Assembly (NCBI GenBank): GCA_002914805.1
Contig: JXTB01000088.1
Coordinates: 679,131 to 743,130 of the forward strand
Origin: Parasponia andersonii
Lineage: Eukaryota > Streptophyta > Magnoliopsida > Rosales > Cannabaceae
Direction: 5' to 3'
Length of the DNA stretch: 64,000 bases
Notes under the pieces: generated by a model
The model's database searches: none
The model's input: only the letters and a program-made list of their open reading frames with translations
What the model was told of the DNA's origin: nothing
Translations under genes and position numbers: made by a program
In this document: positions 1 through 11,909 of the stretch, one piece after another
Layout of the letters: each line of letters starts with the position of its first letter
Numbering within the stretch: position 1 is the stretch's first letter

Positions 1-3000
1 CTCCAATCCTTGTCCACCTTCACTTATGTTTGTAGTTTTTTGCCTTTGTAAACCTAGTATTCCATCAGGCTGTATTACCATCAAGATTATTGTACTCAAA
101 ATTTGGTGAGCTAGTGACTTACCTCAAGATGTATTTAGCTTTCAAGATTATAGATTGCTTTAATATTGGGTCTATGTACTGTCATTTTGAGTTTTCTTTG
201 GGCTAAAAAGTTACATTTCAACAATTCAAGAACGCAATTCTAAAACTTAAGGGGGGGAAAAAAACAAACACTACAAGTCTAAAACAACATCAAAATGTGA
301 GAAACTTAGTGTGTATATCTGTGTGAAAGATATTCTGGAACTTATTTATTGGATGTGTGAAAGTGTTGCATAAACTCTGTTTTTACTCGAATAACATGTC
401 TCGACATAAAAATCTATGTATGAATATGTGAGTGTGTATATACAGGTACATATAAAATTTATCTTTCAAACATTATTGTGCATGTGTGTGTATATACATG
501 TACATATAAAACTTATCTGTATGAAAATGTGAGTGTGTATATACATGTACATACAAAATTTATCTTTCAAACATTACCGTGCATGTGTGTGTATACATGT
601 ACATATAGAACTTATCTTTCAAGCATTACTCTGCATGTCAGTTTGGTTCTGAATTTTGATTGGTCCTTGTCAAGTAGGAAATTCCAACCAGCGGAAGTCA
701 GGTTTTTATGGTCCCAACTTAATATCCAAATGAGGAAGGTTATTTGCCAAAGAATGCATTAGCTTGGATCTAAGGTTAAAAGTTATCCAGATGTAGAAAT
801 GGAGAGAAAAGTGATCATATTAATAAAAATGGATATGGTAGTTATCCTGCAGTAGAAATGGAGATAAAACTTATCTTAATCAACCTAGTTAGTTTGATAA
901 AAGTTATCCTAATCACCAACATTGAGCCTTAAGGCCACATGCAATACAAAAAGAGTGCAGGCCTATAAATTAGGGTGAGCAAAATGCCAAAATATACATT
1001 TCATTTCCCTCTTTTATTTCCTTTTTTTTTTTTTTGGGTATTTGGATAAGAAGCGAAACCTGTATCAAAAATACAAGAGACAGGAGGATAGCAAAATATA
1101 CATTCCATTGATAAGAAACAGAAAATTTTATTGACATATCCAAAATTTAAGTTGCATGATTCAGAGAGGTATCCCACAGGTTAAAAAGGGCAAAAGATAG
1201 AACTAAAGATTCTTTAAAAAGCTTTGAAGGCTAACATATAAAAATAAAGTTTCAGGGTTTTACTTTAATTGGCAGCTTTGGAATTTTAGGAAGCTTTTGT
1301 TTCAATTTTGAACAAGGAAAGGGTATGACAAAATGTGGAAGTAGGGCTTGTAACTAATGTAGTAACATGGAGACACATTAGCTACAACTGGCAAACATCA
1401 TAGTCTAGAAATTTGTACAGTTTTGAAGGAAACAACAATCATAGAGGATAGAGCTAAAACTAAAAGACTTTGACAGGGAAAAAGAAGCTGATACACCTTC
1501 CATCCCTTTTCTTTGTCAAATTTTTCCTAATTACTACTTTCGGAAATGAAGTTACTGTACCTCCTACACCTTTGTAGGGATCTTAAAACTACCCAGAGCG
1601 GGGATTTTTAAACAGTCAACAGATATGATATAGGGCAAAATAGAATCCTTGAACCAGGAATGGGGATTATCATCCTTGCCCCGTTCAGCACCAGTTTATT
1701 TCTCAAGTTATATCTCACAATTTCATGGTATGAAGGGTGTGTGTGAGTGTGTGCGTCTGTGTGTACGTGTACATACAAGAATTAATATATAAAATCAAGT
1801 TATTTGTCTCTTTTTCTTTTTCTATCTTTCTTTCTCTCTCTTTTCTTTCTTATTTCTATTTTCATTTTGTTTTATGACATAACATTGATAAGAAAGAAAT
1901 GACAAAAATAAAAAGTGAAAAACATAAATCGCTACAAAGAAGAGAACAAGATGTGCTCACTCAAACAAGACAAAAAAATTGACAGAAACAACAGAAACCT
2001 GAAACCAACAAAATCTACATGACTCGTATCCCAGAGAGACTTCTTCCTCACAAGAATATTAAGAGATCCTTTTTTATTTGTTTTTTTTTTTTCCTCCCTA
2101 ACCAATCAACCCAAACAATGCCATCCCTGAACATTTTCATAAAACTACCCTTCTTTGAATCCTAATGCTCCCCACTGGCCTAATCCTATCCACTAGAAGA
2201 TCAACATTTCTCTTTGGTGTTGACCAGAAAATATTAAATCCCTTCAACACAAGATACCACAATTTTTCCAAGTCTTACACCCTCATCCTTTTACCCATTC
2301 TGTTGCACAAGCTTCATATTAATTTTATGAAGTTGAAATGTTAAATTCTACTATAATTAGATGCAAGTTTTAACTTTAGATTTAGGTATTTTAAGTACTA
2401 CAGGTCAATTTTTAAATTTTTAATATGATGTGAATTGGTTTCAATGAAAAAGTGTAACCTGACAAAACCAGAACTTCATTTTGATACACCAAAACATTCC
2501 CACTTAATCCAATCTAGCCCAATTTGAGAATCTAGCACAGAAAATGTTTGGGTTTGGTTCATCTGAGGCTCAAATACGTAAAGCTTAGCCTATGTTATGT
2601 TGATCACCAATCCATATCAGCCCACATTTGTTAAGCTGTAATTATGGTTTAACACTAGTCCTACATAGAACAATTTGTCTCGCAAAACTCCACTAGGATC
2701 TTAAAGTTCTAGAACACTGCAAGAAGAAGAACAATAGTTACCAAACATGATTTCAAACATAACTGTCAATCTTCTTACTTTACTTTACCCATGTCCCCTA
2801 TTTATCGTGCAGGCACTTCTAGTTGGCTTATTAGTGTAATATTAAAGATATGAATTCTCATCACCCGATAATCCCTGGATTGATGTCATGTTTTTCTCAT
2901 ATACAAAAATGGACTTGGATTCAATTCTCAAGTCCTAGTTCGAGTCCGAGTTCAAGAACGCTGCTCATTAGATAAGCATAAGCTGTAAGCGTGTTGACTC

Positions 3001-3459
3001 AACAACTTTTAGGTTCCAAGCCATTTGACATCTCACAAGGAACATTTGATTTCATACACAACTTCAGTTGAGTACCCTAATGCATGGTAAAAAAGATTCC
3101 ATTCGTGTAATTTCCTCAAGTTCATAGTGTTCATATTCCATGTATTTAGTACAAATCATTTCATTTTCAACACCACTGCCTATTCTCTGAGGTCTTAACT
3201 ACTCCAGACCATTGTTAGAGACCAACAAAGAAAAACAAATCAAATCACCAACAAAACAACACACCACCATAAACCCAGCTTAAAGTGTAAAACCCAATAA
3301 CCACCCATATATCCTAAAACTAAACAATTTCTGAACTAAGTCCATCACTATCCCTAAACTGAATCAAGCCATGATATTTGCTCCGATACTCTATTAAGCA
3401 GGGAAAGAAAAATTTAGAAAAATAAATAAATAAAATAGGAGAGAAGGGGAGATACGCAC
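1..3459 (-). other. Presumed first intron of the VAMP71 gene; no exon seen
   Basis: This AT-rich stretch lies downstream, on the minus strand, of the splice donor that ends VAMP71 exon 1. I looked for the remaining longin, SNARE-motif and C-terminal membrane-anchor coding sequence and saw none on either strand. Either intron 1 is longer than 3.4 kb and the other exons lie beyond the window edge, or the gene is cut off. It contains a minisatellite (417-640), poly-T and poly-A runs and a TG-rich run near 1738-1770. Nothing else is recognisable. Confidence 0.5.
417..640. repeat. Minisatellite, about four units of roughly 52-57 bp
   Basis: Four consecutive units share the core GTGTGTATATACATGTACAT followed by ATAAAAYTTATCTTTCAAACATT and a GTGCAT end. 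The units differ by a few substitutions and small indels. The open frame across them (478-762) comes from the repeat and is not a gene. Confidence 0.75.
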
Positions 3460-3676
3460 TGCCGAAGGTGTCGTTGGCCATACAGAGGAAGGTGAGGCCA
3501 TCGATTCTGAGTATGTGGAAGATGTAGCGATCCTGAGAAAAGCAGATCCTGGAATCGACCTCCGCCGGAAGCTTCTCAATGATCCGCCGAGCGACCACCC
3601 CTGTGTTGCCCGTCACGGCGCTAAACTCAGCCAACACCACCGTGCCCCGAGCCACCACCGCGTACAGAATCGCCAT
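3460..3676 (-). CDS. VAMP71: VAMP71-type longin R-SNARE, exon 1 (partial gene)
   Basis: The first coding exon encodes 72 residues starting MAILYAVVARGTVVLAEF and containing CFSQDRYIFHI and GLTFLCMANDTFG. This is the N-terminal half of the longin domain of plant VAMP711/713/714. Known members are tail-anchored R-SNAREs of the tonoplast and late endosome that pair with Qa/Qb/Qc SNAREs in vacuolar fusion; the longin domain regulates targeting and assembly. The exon ends in phase 1 (codon GGC plus A) at a GTGCGT donor at 3459-3458, the position where the family continues with an arginine codon (known FG-R-R junction). The open frame past the donor to 3320 is intron read-through. The CT-rich run just upstream (on the gene strand, GA) is likely 5' UTR. 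The SNARE motif and anchor are not in the window. Which VAMP71 member this is cannot be decided from one exon. Confidence 0.92.
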
Positions 3677-3703
3677 AGCCTAGATGAGAAGAGGCACTCT
3701 TCG

Positions 3704-3740
3704 TTTCTCTCTCTCTCTCTCTCACTCTCTCTCTCTCTCT
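3704..3740. repeat. (CT)n microsatellite in presumed VAMP71 5' UTR
   Basis: A nearly pure CT run on the plus strand (GA on the gene strand) begins about 28 bp upstream of the VAMP71 start codon. GA/CT-rich leaders are common in plant 5' UTRs and core promoters. The transcription start is not otherwise visible. Confidence 0.7.
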
Positions 3741-4300
3741 AGCTCGACCGTCTTCCAAGCCTCATGAAATCGCGCTTTTTTTTTTTCTTGGTCGGCCGGA
3801 ATTTGACGGGGGTACGAGGTAAGGGTTAATCACGTTTTGAGAAAAAATAACATATCTTTTGAACCTCGGCAAGTTGATACTCTCACTTTTAGGCAATGTC
3901 TGGGAGAGACGAAAGAAGGTAGGAGATTGGAAAAATTAAAAGGGAAAAAAAAAAAAAAAAAAAAAAGGTTAAAAAAGGAAGCGTCTTTTTCTTGGTATAT
4001 AGAAACGGGGAAAAAAAAAAAAAAAAAGTATATTTTAAATTGATTATTTTATTTTTTATTAAAATTTTCAAAATAATATGCAAGATTAATTTAGTAAATT
4101 AAATTAAAATATGAGTAAAAAAGATTTCTTTTTTTTCTTTTCACTTTTGGGAAAAAAATATTTGCGTAAGTCTCGTCATTTTTTCTTCCTTTTTTCTCTC
4201 TTTTTTCCTTTTCCTTTCTACCAAACAACTAAAATATTTATTTCTCTTCACTTTTCTATTAAAATTTTTTTTTTCCTTTTTCTTTTCCTTCCTACCAAAC
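3741..4300. other. VAMP71 upstream region, homopolymer-rich, no gene
   Basis: The stretch holds long A runs near 3947-3967 and 4011-4027 and T-rich tracts. Open frames here are runs of lysine or phenylalanine codons and are not genes. It probably includes the VAMP71 promoter, but no clear TATA box stands out. Confidence 0.5.
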
Positions 4301-4304
4301 ATAG

Positions 4305-4960
4305 CCTTAAAATTTTACAAATTAATACCTTTATTTTTATAATTTTTATAAAATAATACATTCATTTTTAAATCCTACAAATTAATACTATAATATTTAC
4401 GATTTCTACAAATTAATACCCATAATTTTTGTTTTCTTTATATATTTATGCTATGAGCGAATTAAAATATAAAAACACCTCTCATTAGTTAATTAAAAAT
4501 GCTTAGATATTAATATATTATCAGAAATTATTTTATAACTACTTTTCTGGTTAATTACAAAAAAAAACACAATTTTTTTTACCTTTCATTTTCTTTTTTT
4601 TTTAAAAATTAATTATTCTTACCTCTCGTTCTAATTTTTTGGATTTTTACATAAAAAAAGTAAATTAAACTAATTACAAATATTTTTTAGAAATTTTATT
4701 ATTATTTAATAAGTTTTAATTAACTTGATGATGACTATTACTATCTTTTTATTATTAAAATCAACTAAATGGTCATTAAAGTTAAATTTATAAGAATTTT
4801 AATTATTAGGATATTAATTTGCAGAATTTAAAAGTGATGATATTATTTTTCAGAAATTCAAAAGTCAAGATATTATTTTGCGAAACTTTAAAATCGAAGG
4901 TTTTATTTTACAAACATTCAAAAGTGAGGATTTTTCTATAAAAAAGTTAAAAATCGGCGT
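4305..4960. repeat. Fold-back element 1: inverted arms made of short tandem motifs
   Basis: The left arm (about 4310-4435) repeats a motif like ACAAATTAATAC plus TTTTTAAAT about every 40 bases. The right arm (about 4785-4960) carries the same motif inverted (for example GTGATGATATTATTTTTCAG, then AAGTCAAGATATTATTTTGC). The spacer is AT-rich and non-coding. This fits a non-autonomous fold-back element; no target duplication could be fixed because the flanks are so AT-rich. Confidence 0.6.
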
Positions 4961-4989
4961 ATTTTAATATTATTATTCAGGTAAAATAA

Positions 4990-5392
4990 TAAAATATAGG
5001 GATATTATTATTTTTATGCCTTATATTTTGACACTTTATCAAATTATATCTTATATTTTGGTTATTATCAATATTGACCCTTAAGTTTGAAATCTATTAC
5101 AAATTTATACTCTAACACTAATTTAAAACAGTTAATTTACCAAGGTATCTTCTAAAAAATTAAAAATAAATTGTATTAAAACTCATCTAAGAATAAGTTA
5201 TTAAATAATCTTAGTAAATTAACTGTTGTAAACTGGTGTGAGAGGATAAATTTGTAACAGATTTTAAATATAAGAATCAATATTGATAATAACTCAGTGT
5301 TGATAGTAACCAAAACATAAGGTATAAATTGAACAAAGTATCATAATACAAGGTATAAAAGTAATATTATCTCTAAAATATATTTATTAGAT
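4990..5392. repeat. Fold-back element 2 with arms of about 180 bp
   Basis: The left arm (about 4991-5155) reads ATATAGGGATATTATTATTT, then CTTATATTTTGRCACTTT, CTTATATTTTGGTTA, and CAGTTAATTTACC. The reverse complement of about 5205-5390 reads the same series in the same order with scattered mismatches (ACCTTATGTTTTGGTTA, CAGTTAATTTACTAAG). A transcript through it would fold into a long imperfect hairpin. No coding capacity; MITE-like. Confidence 0.75.
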
Positions 5393-5944
5393 AATTAATT
5401 TTATGAATGAATGATTGAATGAAATTTGTTTATAATTTATTACTTGTTCATTCAAAAAAAATTATAATTTGTTTTATTGTATTTTATATCAAATCTGTGG
5501 TTTAAATTAGAAGAAATATGTAGGTAAATGCATTTGAAATAATAATAATAACAATAATACTAATCAAAGTATTTATAAGAAATGTCTTTTTCCTTAATTT
5601 TTTATAATTTTATTTTGATAAATGACTATTTTTTTAGCTAATTTATTTCTTAAAAAAATAAATCAATTTTATACAAAATAAACCAATATGTTTTGATCTA
5701 TTAATTTTGAAAAACAACTACTTTTAAAATAGTGATCCAAAATTCAACCTTTTGGTTAAAAGCTCTAATAATAATAATAAACTAAACTAAATGTTATTTA
5801 TCACTAAACTAACTAAAGTAAAATATTTTAGTATTTTTAGGACTCGTGTTTCGTGTATCAAATTAGATTTGACTATTGTTTAGAATTACATTAGATTGAA
5901 TTAGAATATTATAATTTGAGATTTGTACACTCATACTTACGTTT

Positions 5945-6328
5945 TCAAAAATAATACTAAAGATATGACCTTCTCAAAATAATTAGTTTTCTGTACAAAA
6001 TTCAGTGGCATTTTTTTAAATATTTTGGATTCTAATAACTAAATTGTTTTATCTGTTTCTAGTTACCAAATTGGTTTCTGATTTCCAACGACCAAATTTA
6101 GTTTCAAGAAACAATTTTTTTCTAGTTTCTAATAATCAAATTATTATTATTATTTTGGAATATGGTTATTAGTTTCTCTGTTTAGAAATTAATTTAGTTT
6201 TCAGTTTCTAGAAAATAATGCAATTAGTTTCTCGAAATGAATATATTTACAAAAATACCACTGAATATTGTATGGAAAAATAATTATTTTTGAATGTCAT
6301 ATTTTTGGTATTACTTTTTTAAAATAGA
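5945..6328. repeat. Fold-back element 3 (MITE-like)
   Basis: The left arm begins near AATAATACTAAAGATATGAC and includes ATTCAGTGGCATTTTT. The inverted right arm ends at about 6313 and gives GTAATACCAAAAATATGAC and ATTCAGTGGTATTTTT on the reverse strand. The arms are at least 80 bases. The interior has repeated TAGTTTCTARNAA phrases. It is unrelated in sequence to the two fold-back elements just upstream. Confidence 0.72.
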
Positions 6329-6569
6329 GTTGGGTATACTTTTCCCAATATGATAAAATAAATTATATTATATCTCTTTTTTAAAATAATGGAGAAAACA
6401 TAAATAGTGCAAACTAAGACTTTTTTTAAAAATTTTGGACAAACCTAATACTTGGATTTTAATATTCTAGTCCTCAAATTATTACAAATTCCATACTAAA
6501 AGAAATCTCTCACTAGCTTCATTCATTCAAAGAAAATATCCATTTGAGTTTTAAAAAGTCTACTAAATT

Positions 6570-8879
6570 CATTTGTCAATGTAATTGATAAATCCATAAT
6601 TTCGTTTGAAATGAGTTATGTAGAAGGTTTAAGTTCGAAAAACCCAAAAGTAATTTACAAAATTCAACTCAAAATCTCAGTACATCTAAATTTTAAAAAT
6701 TTTCTCCAAATGAACTATAAAGTTCCATTTATACACTAAATCCTAAAATAATAGTAAAATAACCTTCATACATTTACTTAGCAAATATTTTAAACTTTGC
6801 TAAGTAAATAAATATGGGAAATGAATGCAACAAGTTATAGATACCAACTAAGGAATAGGAGTGAGACTCTAAGCATAAATCAAGTAACGCGACTAATGAT
6901 GTACGAGACCTTTAACCCAATCAAGCATAACCTGAAATAAGAGAAAGAGGATTGGAGTATAAAAGCTCCGTTGGAATCCAGTAATCATTTTTGCAAGATT
7001 TTTATCAATTCTAAAGGTGCTTGTATGGTTAGTTGTTCTAAAAATATTCCTCTAAAACCATACATATAATTCAAAATCATCTATCCGTATATATGAAAGT
7101 ATGATATAAAGTCAACACATATCTAAAACCATAATGAAAAATGCCATAATGAAAAATCTCATAATGCACATATTATAAATCAACTTAACCTATAAGCTTG
7201 TATTCTCTTATTATGAACTAGAATAACACATACTATATGTACTAAATACTCATTGCTTGACACCTACCCAAGAAAAATTAGAAAGGCAACTTGGCCTACA
7301 CCTGACAAGTAGGAGTATTCAAAAAACCCTAACAAGTTTACAGGCTCTCACTAAAGATAAGAATAATGCAGCTTACTAACATTATAATACCAAAGATATA
7401 CATCATGTGTGATCCTAAGATATGTGCAATATGAATCGTATGTCAAACAACCATGTAGCATAATATTTCTAAAATATGCTATGAAATTATTTTTTAAATA
7501 TTTTTAGTTTACCGAAAATCTAGCAGAATAACTACAGCACTTTAACTAAACCAAAAATAAAACTTGCAAACAGAAAATCCAAGAATAATCTAGAGCAATT
7601 CATAATATCTCAAAATTCCCAAAATCATTTAATAGTTATTGAATTATTTTAATTCAATTTAAATTACGAAAAATAAATAAGTCACAATTTAAATAATTTG
7701 ATATCAAAATTTGCATAAGAGTCAATAATTGAATCTCAATTTCACCATGATACTTATATATAGCTATCTGGTGCTCATGGCATTAAGGGATAATAGATAG
7801 GAGGGTCAAGGAGTGTTTCTGAGTCTTGATTCGCTCATTTGATGAGTGACTTTTCCACTAGAGTTATAAACAACAAAACGTAGGTCACAAACTCATTCAT
7901 ATACCAAAGATAGATTGGACAACGATATAACTCATCCAATTTGGCAACACGAAACCCAACCTTTAGGACGTGAACCAAGGCAATTCCCGAGCTTCTATGT
8001 GTCAAAATTTGTGTTGATTGTAGAGCATATTGATGTTGTATATATTAATGTTTGTTTCTCGACTTCACTAAGTTCAAATTTGACATCGAAATCTTATCTC
8101 GAGATCCCAAGAAAAAATTGACCATTTAAACCATTGTGTACAAAAAAGACCCATATATCCAGAATTTCAACGGAGTAAAGTTAGGGAGTAAAGTGGGTAC
8201 CATTGAAAAAATAGTGACAAAATGAATCCAACGAGACCAATTAGAGCTCCTCAGTTGGTTAGACAATGGCATTTTCTATGGAGTCAAGTTAGGGAGTAAA
8301 GTGAGTACCATTGGAAAGATAGTGACAAGATGAATCCAATGAGACCAATTGGAGCTCCTCAGGTGGTTAGACAATGACACGATGGCTTTATGAAATGTTA
8401 GTAGCATTTCTCGCTTTCTGGCATTCTAGAGCTCCTCTAGGAAAACTAGTCTGGCTATGGGGGTTGCTTCTAATATGTGGTGGTAACTTGGCATGAGAAT
8501 GACTAGAAGTTGGTTAATTGGAAAGTTGGAGAGGCTATCGTGGGTTTAAGGGGTTTGATTATTAGAATAAGAGAGAAAACAAGGGGAAGAGGGAGAGATT
8601 CTGACCTATGGTGGCGGAGAGAAAAAGAGAGAGAGAGAGGTTTGGGTTGAGTAGCCACGTGGCCTAGTTTCTATTGGGTATTCTGTCTCTAATATTTGAT
8701 TTTGGCCTATTATTTTCAAATCTTCATTTAATTAGATCTTTAGAAGTTAAACCTTGTCCCTAATTTTTCATAAAGCTTTTCACTCTAGCTTGATTTTAAA
8801 CAAAATTGATTTCCACCATTTTAGATTTGAAAATTGGTGTATTGCCCATTTTACCCTTATATGAAAGTGGGATATCATA
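6570..8879 (-). mobile_element. LTR L, decayed solo-LTR-like copy
   Basis: Read on the minus strand this matches the organisation of the other LTRs here. It has a start near TATGATATCCC (the decayed form of TGTAAAATCC), an intact G-box CCACGTGGC at 8655-8662, a purine/pyrimidine-rich leader (8580-8640), and the ageing GAGAGGATGTGAGC-type motif near 7190-7215. Its far part matches LTR E (6740-6900 against 34930-35090). The 3' terminus is not clear, so the left boundary is approximate. No interior domain adjoins it. Confidence 0.55.
8172..8387. repeat. 108-bp tandem duplication inside LTR L
   Basis: Two adjacent copies share AGTTAGGGAGTAAAGTG, GAATCCAAYGAGACCAATT and GAGCTCCTCAG, with about ten differences. 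The other LTR copies here have one copy of this region, so the duplication is private to L. Confidence 0.75.
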
Positions 8880-8909
8880 ATAGGAGTTTAAAAACAGAAA
8901 TAATTAGAT

Positions 8910-9200
8910 AAGACAATTACGTATAATATGAAAAACAATAATAATTAAACACGAGAAGAGCACAATATCATAAACAGATATAATTAGGAACGAAAATAAC
9001 ATTGTATCCAACACAAGTATAATTAGGTATAAAAATAGCATAACATCAAAAACATGCACGATTAGGCACTAAAAAGAGAACGATATTGAAAATGTGTACG
9101 ATTATACATGAAAATAACACAATATCAAAAATAAGAACGATTAAGTACAAAAATAATACAATATTGAATACGAGAATAATTAAGCACAGAAATAAACAAG
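8910..9200. repeat. Minisatellite of about 39-bp units, 6-7 copies
   Basis: Units run AAAATAACACAATATCAAAAA, then about five variable bases, then ACGATTAAGTAC. Clear copies begin near 8953, 8992, 9031, 9070, 9110 and 9149. Diverged partial copies extend at both sides. Open frames across it on both strands are repeat products. Confidence 0.72.
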
Positions 9201-9734
9201 CAAGAATAAGACACAAAAATAGATATTGTAGACCTGATACTATAACACGACAAGACATGATTAGTAATCTTGCTCAAGTTGATATTGCACAGACCCTAAT
9301 ACAATGTAACTAAACGTGGTTGGACCGACACGAGCCAATTTATATCATTATAAGTGGCAATCGTGTTCATCGCTACTTCTCTAAGTGTTAAATTTGAGTC
9401 GAGATTGATACAATTGACAAATTATTTGGTTACTCCACTCTGTACCCCGTGAGTACAACATTTTATTTTCCTAAATAATTTCTTTTTTGTAGGATTTGGA
9501 ATTTGATATTTGTTTTCTTCTTCTTATTTCCAGATATAGTCTTCGTTTAACTTCTATAGACTCTCTCTCTCTAACTCTATGTACGAAACTAATGGAACTA
9601 ATATGTATTTTCTACCATCAGTCGCGGGTGGATAGTTCGTCCCTCAAAATACGATAAAAAATAAAACTAAACTAAAAAGGTCGACGTGATATTTACTTTT
9701 TTTTTTGTTTTTTTTTTAAAGGAAAAAGAAAAAA
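9201..9734. other. Intergenic, no gene seen
   Basis: The first half continues the minisatellite flank, with CGTGTTCATCG-type sequence common in plant repeats. A T-rich run (9699-9718) and an A-rich run precede the possible leader at 9735. Nothing codes. Confidence 0.5.
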
Positions 9735-9835
9735 TAAAAAGGCCGACTCTCTCTCAGTGTGTTCCTTCTGATTCATTTACTCTCGTGTCCAACATGGAGT
9801 TTCGCAAAAGCACCGGTGAATAACAGAGGTCGGTC
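9735..9835 (+). other. Possible first exon / leader of an unidentified transcription unit
   Basis: An AT-rich AAATAAAAAGG box (about 9731-9741) is followed by a CT-rich leader, an ATG at 9794 opening MEFRKST, and donor-like GTGAATAAC or GTCGGTCTT sequences. The following DNA is T-rich with intron-like composition. The leader-like look is the only evidence; no protein family is recognised, and the longer open frame 9759-10148 is mostly low-complexity read-through. Confidence 0.25.
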
Positions 9836-9837
9836 TT

Positions 9838-9870
<33 letters not shown>

Positions 9871-10149
9871 CTTTTAATGCAACTTTGCGTCTATTTCGGA
9901 AAAAAAAAAAAAGGGTTTGTCCAGTTATTTTGATTTGCTGTTCTTATTTGTTAGTTATTTTTATTCTATTTTATTTTAGTTTTGGGTTGGTAGATGTTGT
10001 TGTGTGCCGGGCTCATAGATGTTGCTCACCAGGTTGGAAAATGTTTCCTTTATATGAACCGACTGACTCGTTTGGTTCTGGGGAAAGTTTGAAGGAAAAT
10101 GTGGGAAACTTAGAGACTAGTTTTTGTGATTTTGTCGGTGAAAATTGAA

Positions 10150-11905
10150 TTATTGAGAAGGTTTTGCTTTAATTCGACTATTGAAGTTCATTATTTGTAT
10201 CATGAAGGCAACATAAGTGTGAATGCAGCCAGTAATTCTAAACATGTGGCGTTGACACTAATTTTGCTATTTTGGATTGGTTATGGTTGAATTTCATGCT
10301 GTTTGAAGTAAATTGAACTTTGAACTTTTGACTTGGTGGGGTCTTCTTTAACCTGAGTTTTTTTTTTTTTTGGTCAATGCTTTCTCTCCACATCAAAGTT
10401 GACTTGGATAAAAGTGTCGATTTCAGGCCTGGGAATATTAAAATGATAGTTTTTAATTTACAACTACTCTTCACTTTTCTTCTTATTTATTTTTTATCTG
10501 TTACTTCTCCATGCATCTGTATTTAACCTCTGAAAGATTTTAACTTAAAAATTCTTCTGCACATGAAGGATCTATCTATTATGTTAAAATATGAAAGTCC
10601 TTGTTTAAATGACATAGGACTACTTTATTTTTTCATTGTTTCAATCTGAACTCGCCTGAAGCTAAAATTGAAGAATCGGTTTTGAACATAGTGGCCATTG
10701 GCATAAGAAATCATGTGTGGGTGTCTCAAATCTGAACTTCTGATGGGCATTTTGAAGGCTTCTGTAGTGGGTATGGCCACAATGAAACCCCTGGATACTA
10801 GTTGAACTACGGATGTGGTCTGGTTTGAGAATTTTATTGCTCAAGCACAATATATATATATATATATGTAAATTTTTTTTTTTTTTTATGTAGAGAAGCT
10901 ATTAACAGCATGATGGCCTTGGTAGTGAAATGTTGTTTGTTCTGTATTAGCTGAGAATAAGATGCTGAGACTGGTAGAACATAGGTTTGCGAGGACATAG
11001 ATAGAACAATACTCAGCTTAGTGGTAGTACACACTCAAATAGAAAATCTACTTGTTAAGGTGTTTAGCAGTGTACAAAGTGTCCCATTCAACCATACAAA
11101 TACGCATTTTGGTTGAATCAGATGGACAACTTCAAGGATCTGAATCATGAAGAGTAGTAAAACTTGAAGGAAATGAACTGATGGTATCGATATTTGTGCC
11201 TTTAGAATCTAATTCATGACTTTGTCTGTGTCTTCTCTTTCATTTGTTGGTGAAACAACTTGGCAACAAGAAAATAATGTCCCAAACAAAATTTCCGATA
11301 AATTGCAAATTTATTTGAGCCGTTCTTTTCACTTTTTGGAAGCATAATAAGTGGTTGGTCGTGAATGGAAGCTCCCTCTAGCTAGGCCTGCCTCATGATA
11401 AATCATAGGTTTCAGTGAATGGCACAAATAAGCCTTTGGAATCACGTATCTTTACCAGCCATGGGAAATTCATATGTGATAAATGTTGGAGGTGTCTGCC
11501 CTGTCATGATAAATTGGCTAAGTTCATGAATTTTCTTCAAAAGATAAGGAGCAAGGATTTCTTTACAGGTGTCACCATCTTTGTAAACGAAAGTAAAAAC
11601 AGTGGCTATCATTAGATTAGTACAAAGAGGAATAAAGAAAGATAGAGAAAGAGGAATCACCACATTGAGGGGAAGATCCAACTGTAGAAGAATATAATGT
11701 GTCATCACTGCAAGAAGAAAGAGTAGAATTCTGAAAAAAGGGAGAAAATTGAGGAAAGAGACCACTGCAGGTGCAACTGATTGTTATGTTATTATTGTTA
11801 GTCTTTCTTGCCATGACAGCAATTGAGTGATTGACTCAGTTGCTCTATTTTATTTTACCTCTCATCGTGATTTCTGACAATATTATACTACTAACTGGTT
11901 TGGTG
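10150..11905. other. Gene-poor, intron-like DNA; one unrecognised minus-strand open stretch
   Basis: T-rich plus-strand composition fits an intron of the possible unit at 9735-15670. At 11442-11815 two overlapping minus-strand frames stay open. One gives a Ser/Cys-rich peptide from 11814; the other gives a peptide ending in VYKDGDTCKEILAPYLLKK and further residues. I recognise neither and see no splice structure that would join them. A (TA)n run lies at 10850-10866. Confidence 0.35.
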
Positions 11906-11909
11906 ATTA

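Noticed and set aside
478-762. 94-codon frame rich in CVYT phrases
   Set aside because: It is the translation of the minisatellite at 417-640.
2900-3000. SINE-like B box AGTTCGAGTCC
   Set aside because: There is no A box at the right distance, no poly-A tail and no target duplication.
8910-9310. CRISPR-like array of spaced repeats
   Set aside because: The units are contiguous and diverged with no unique spacers; it is an ordinary minisatellite in plant DNA.
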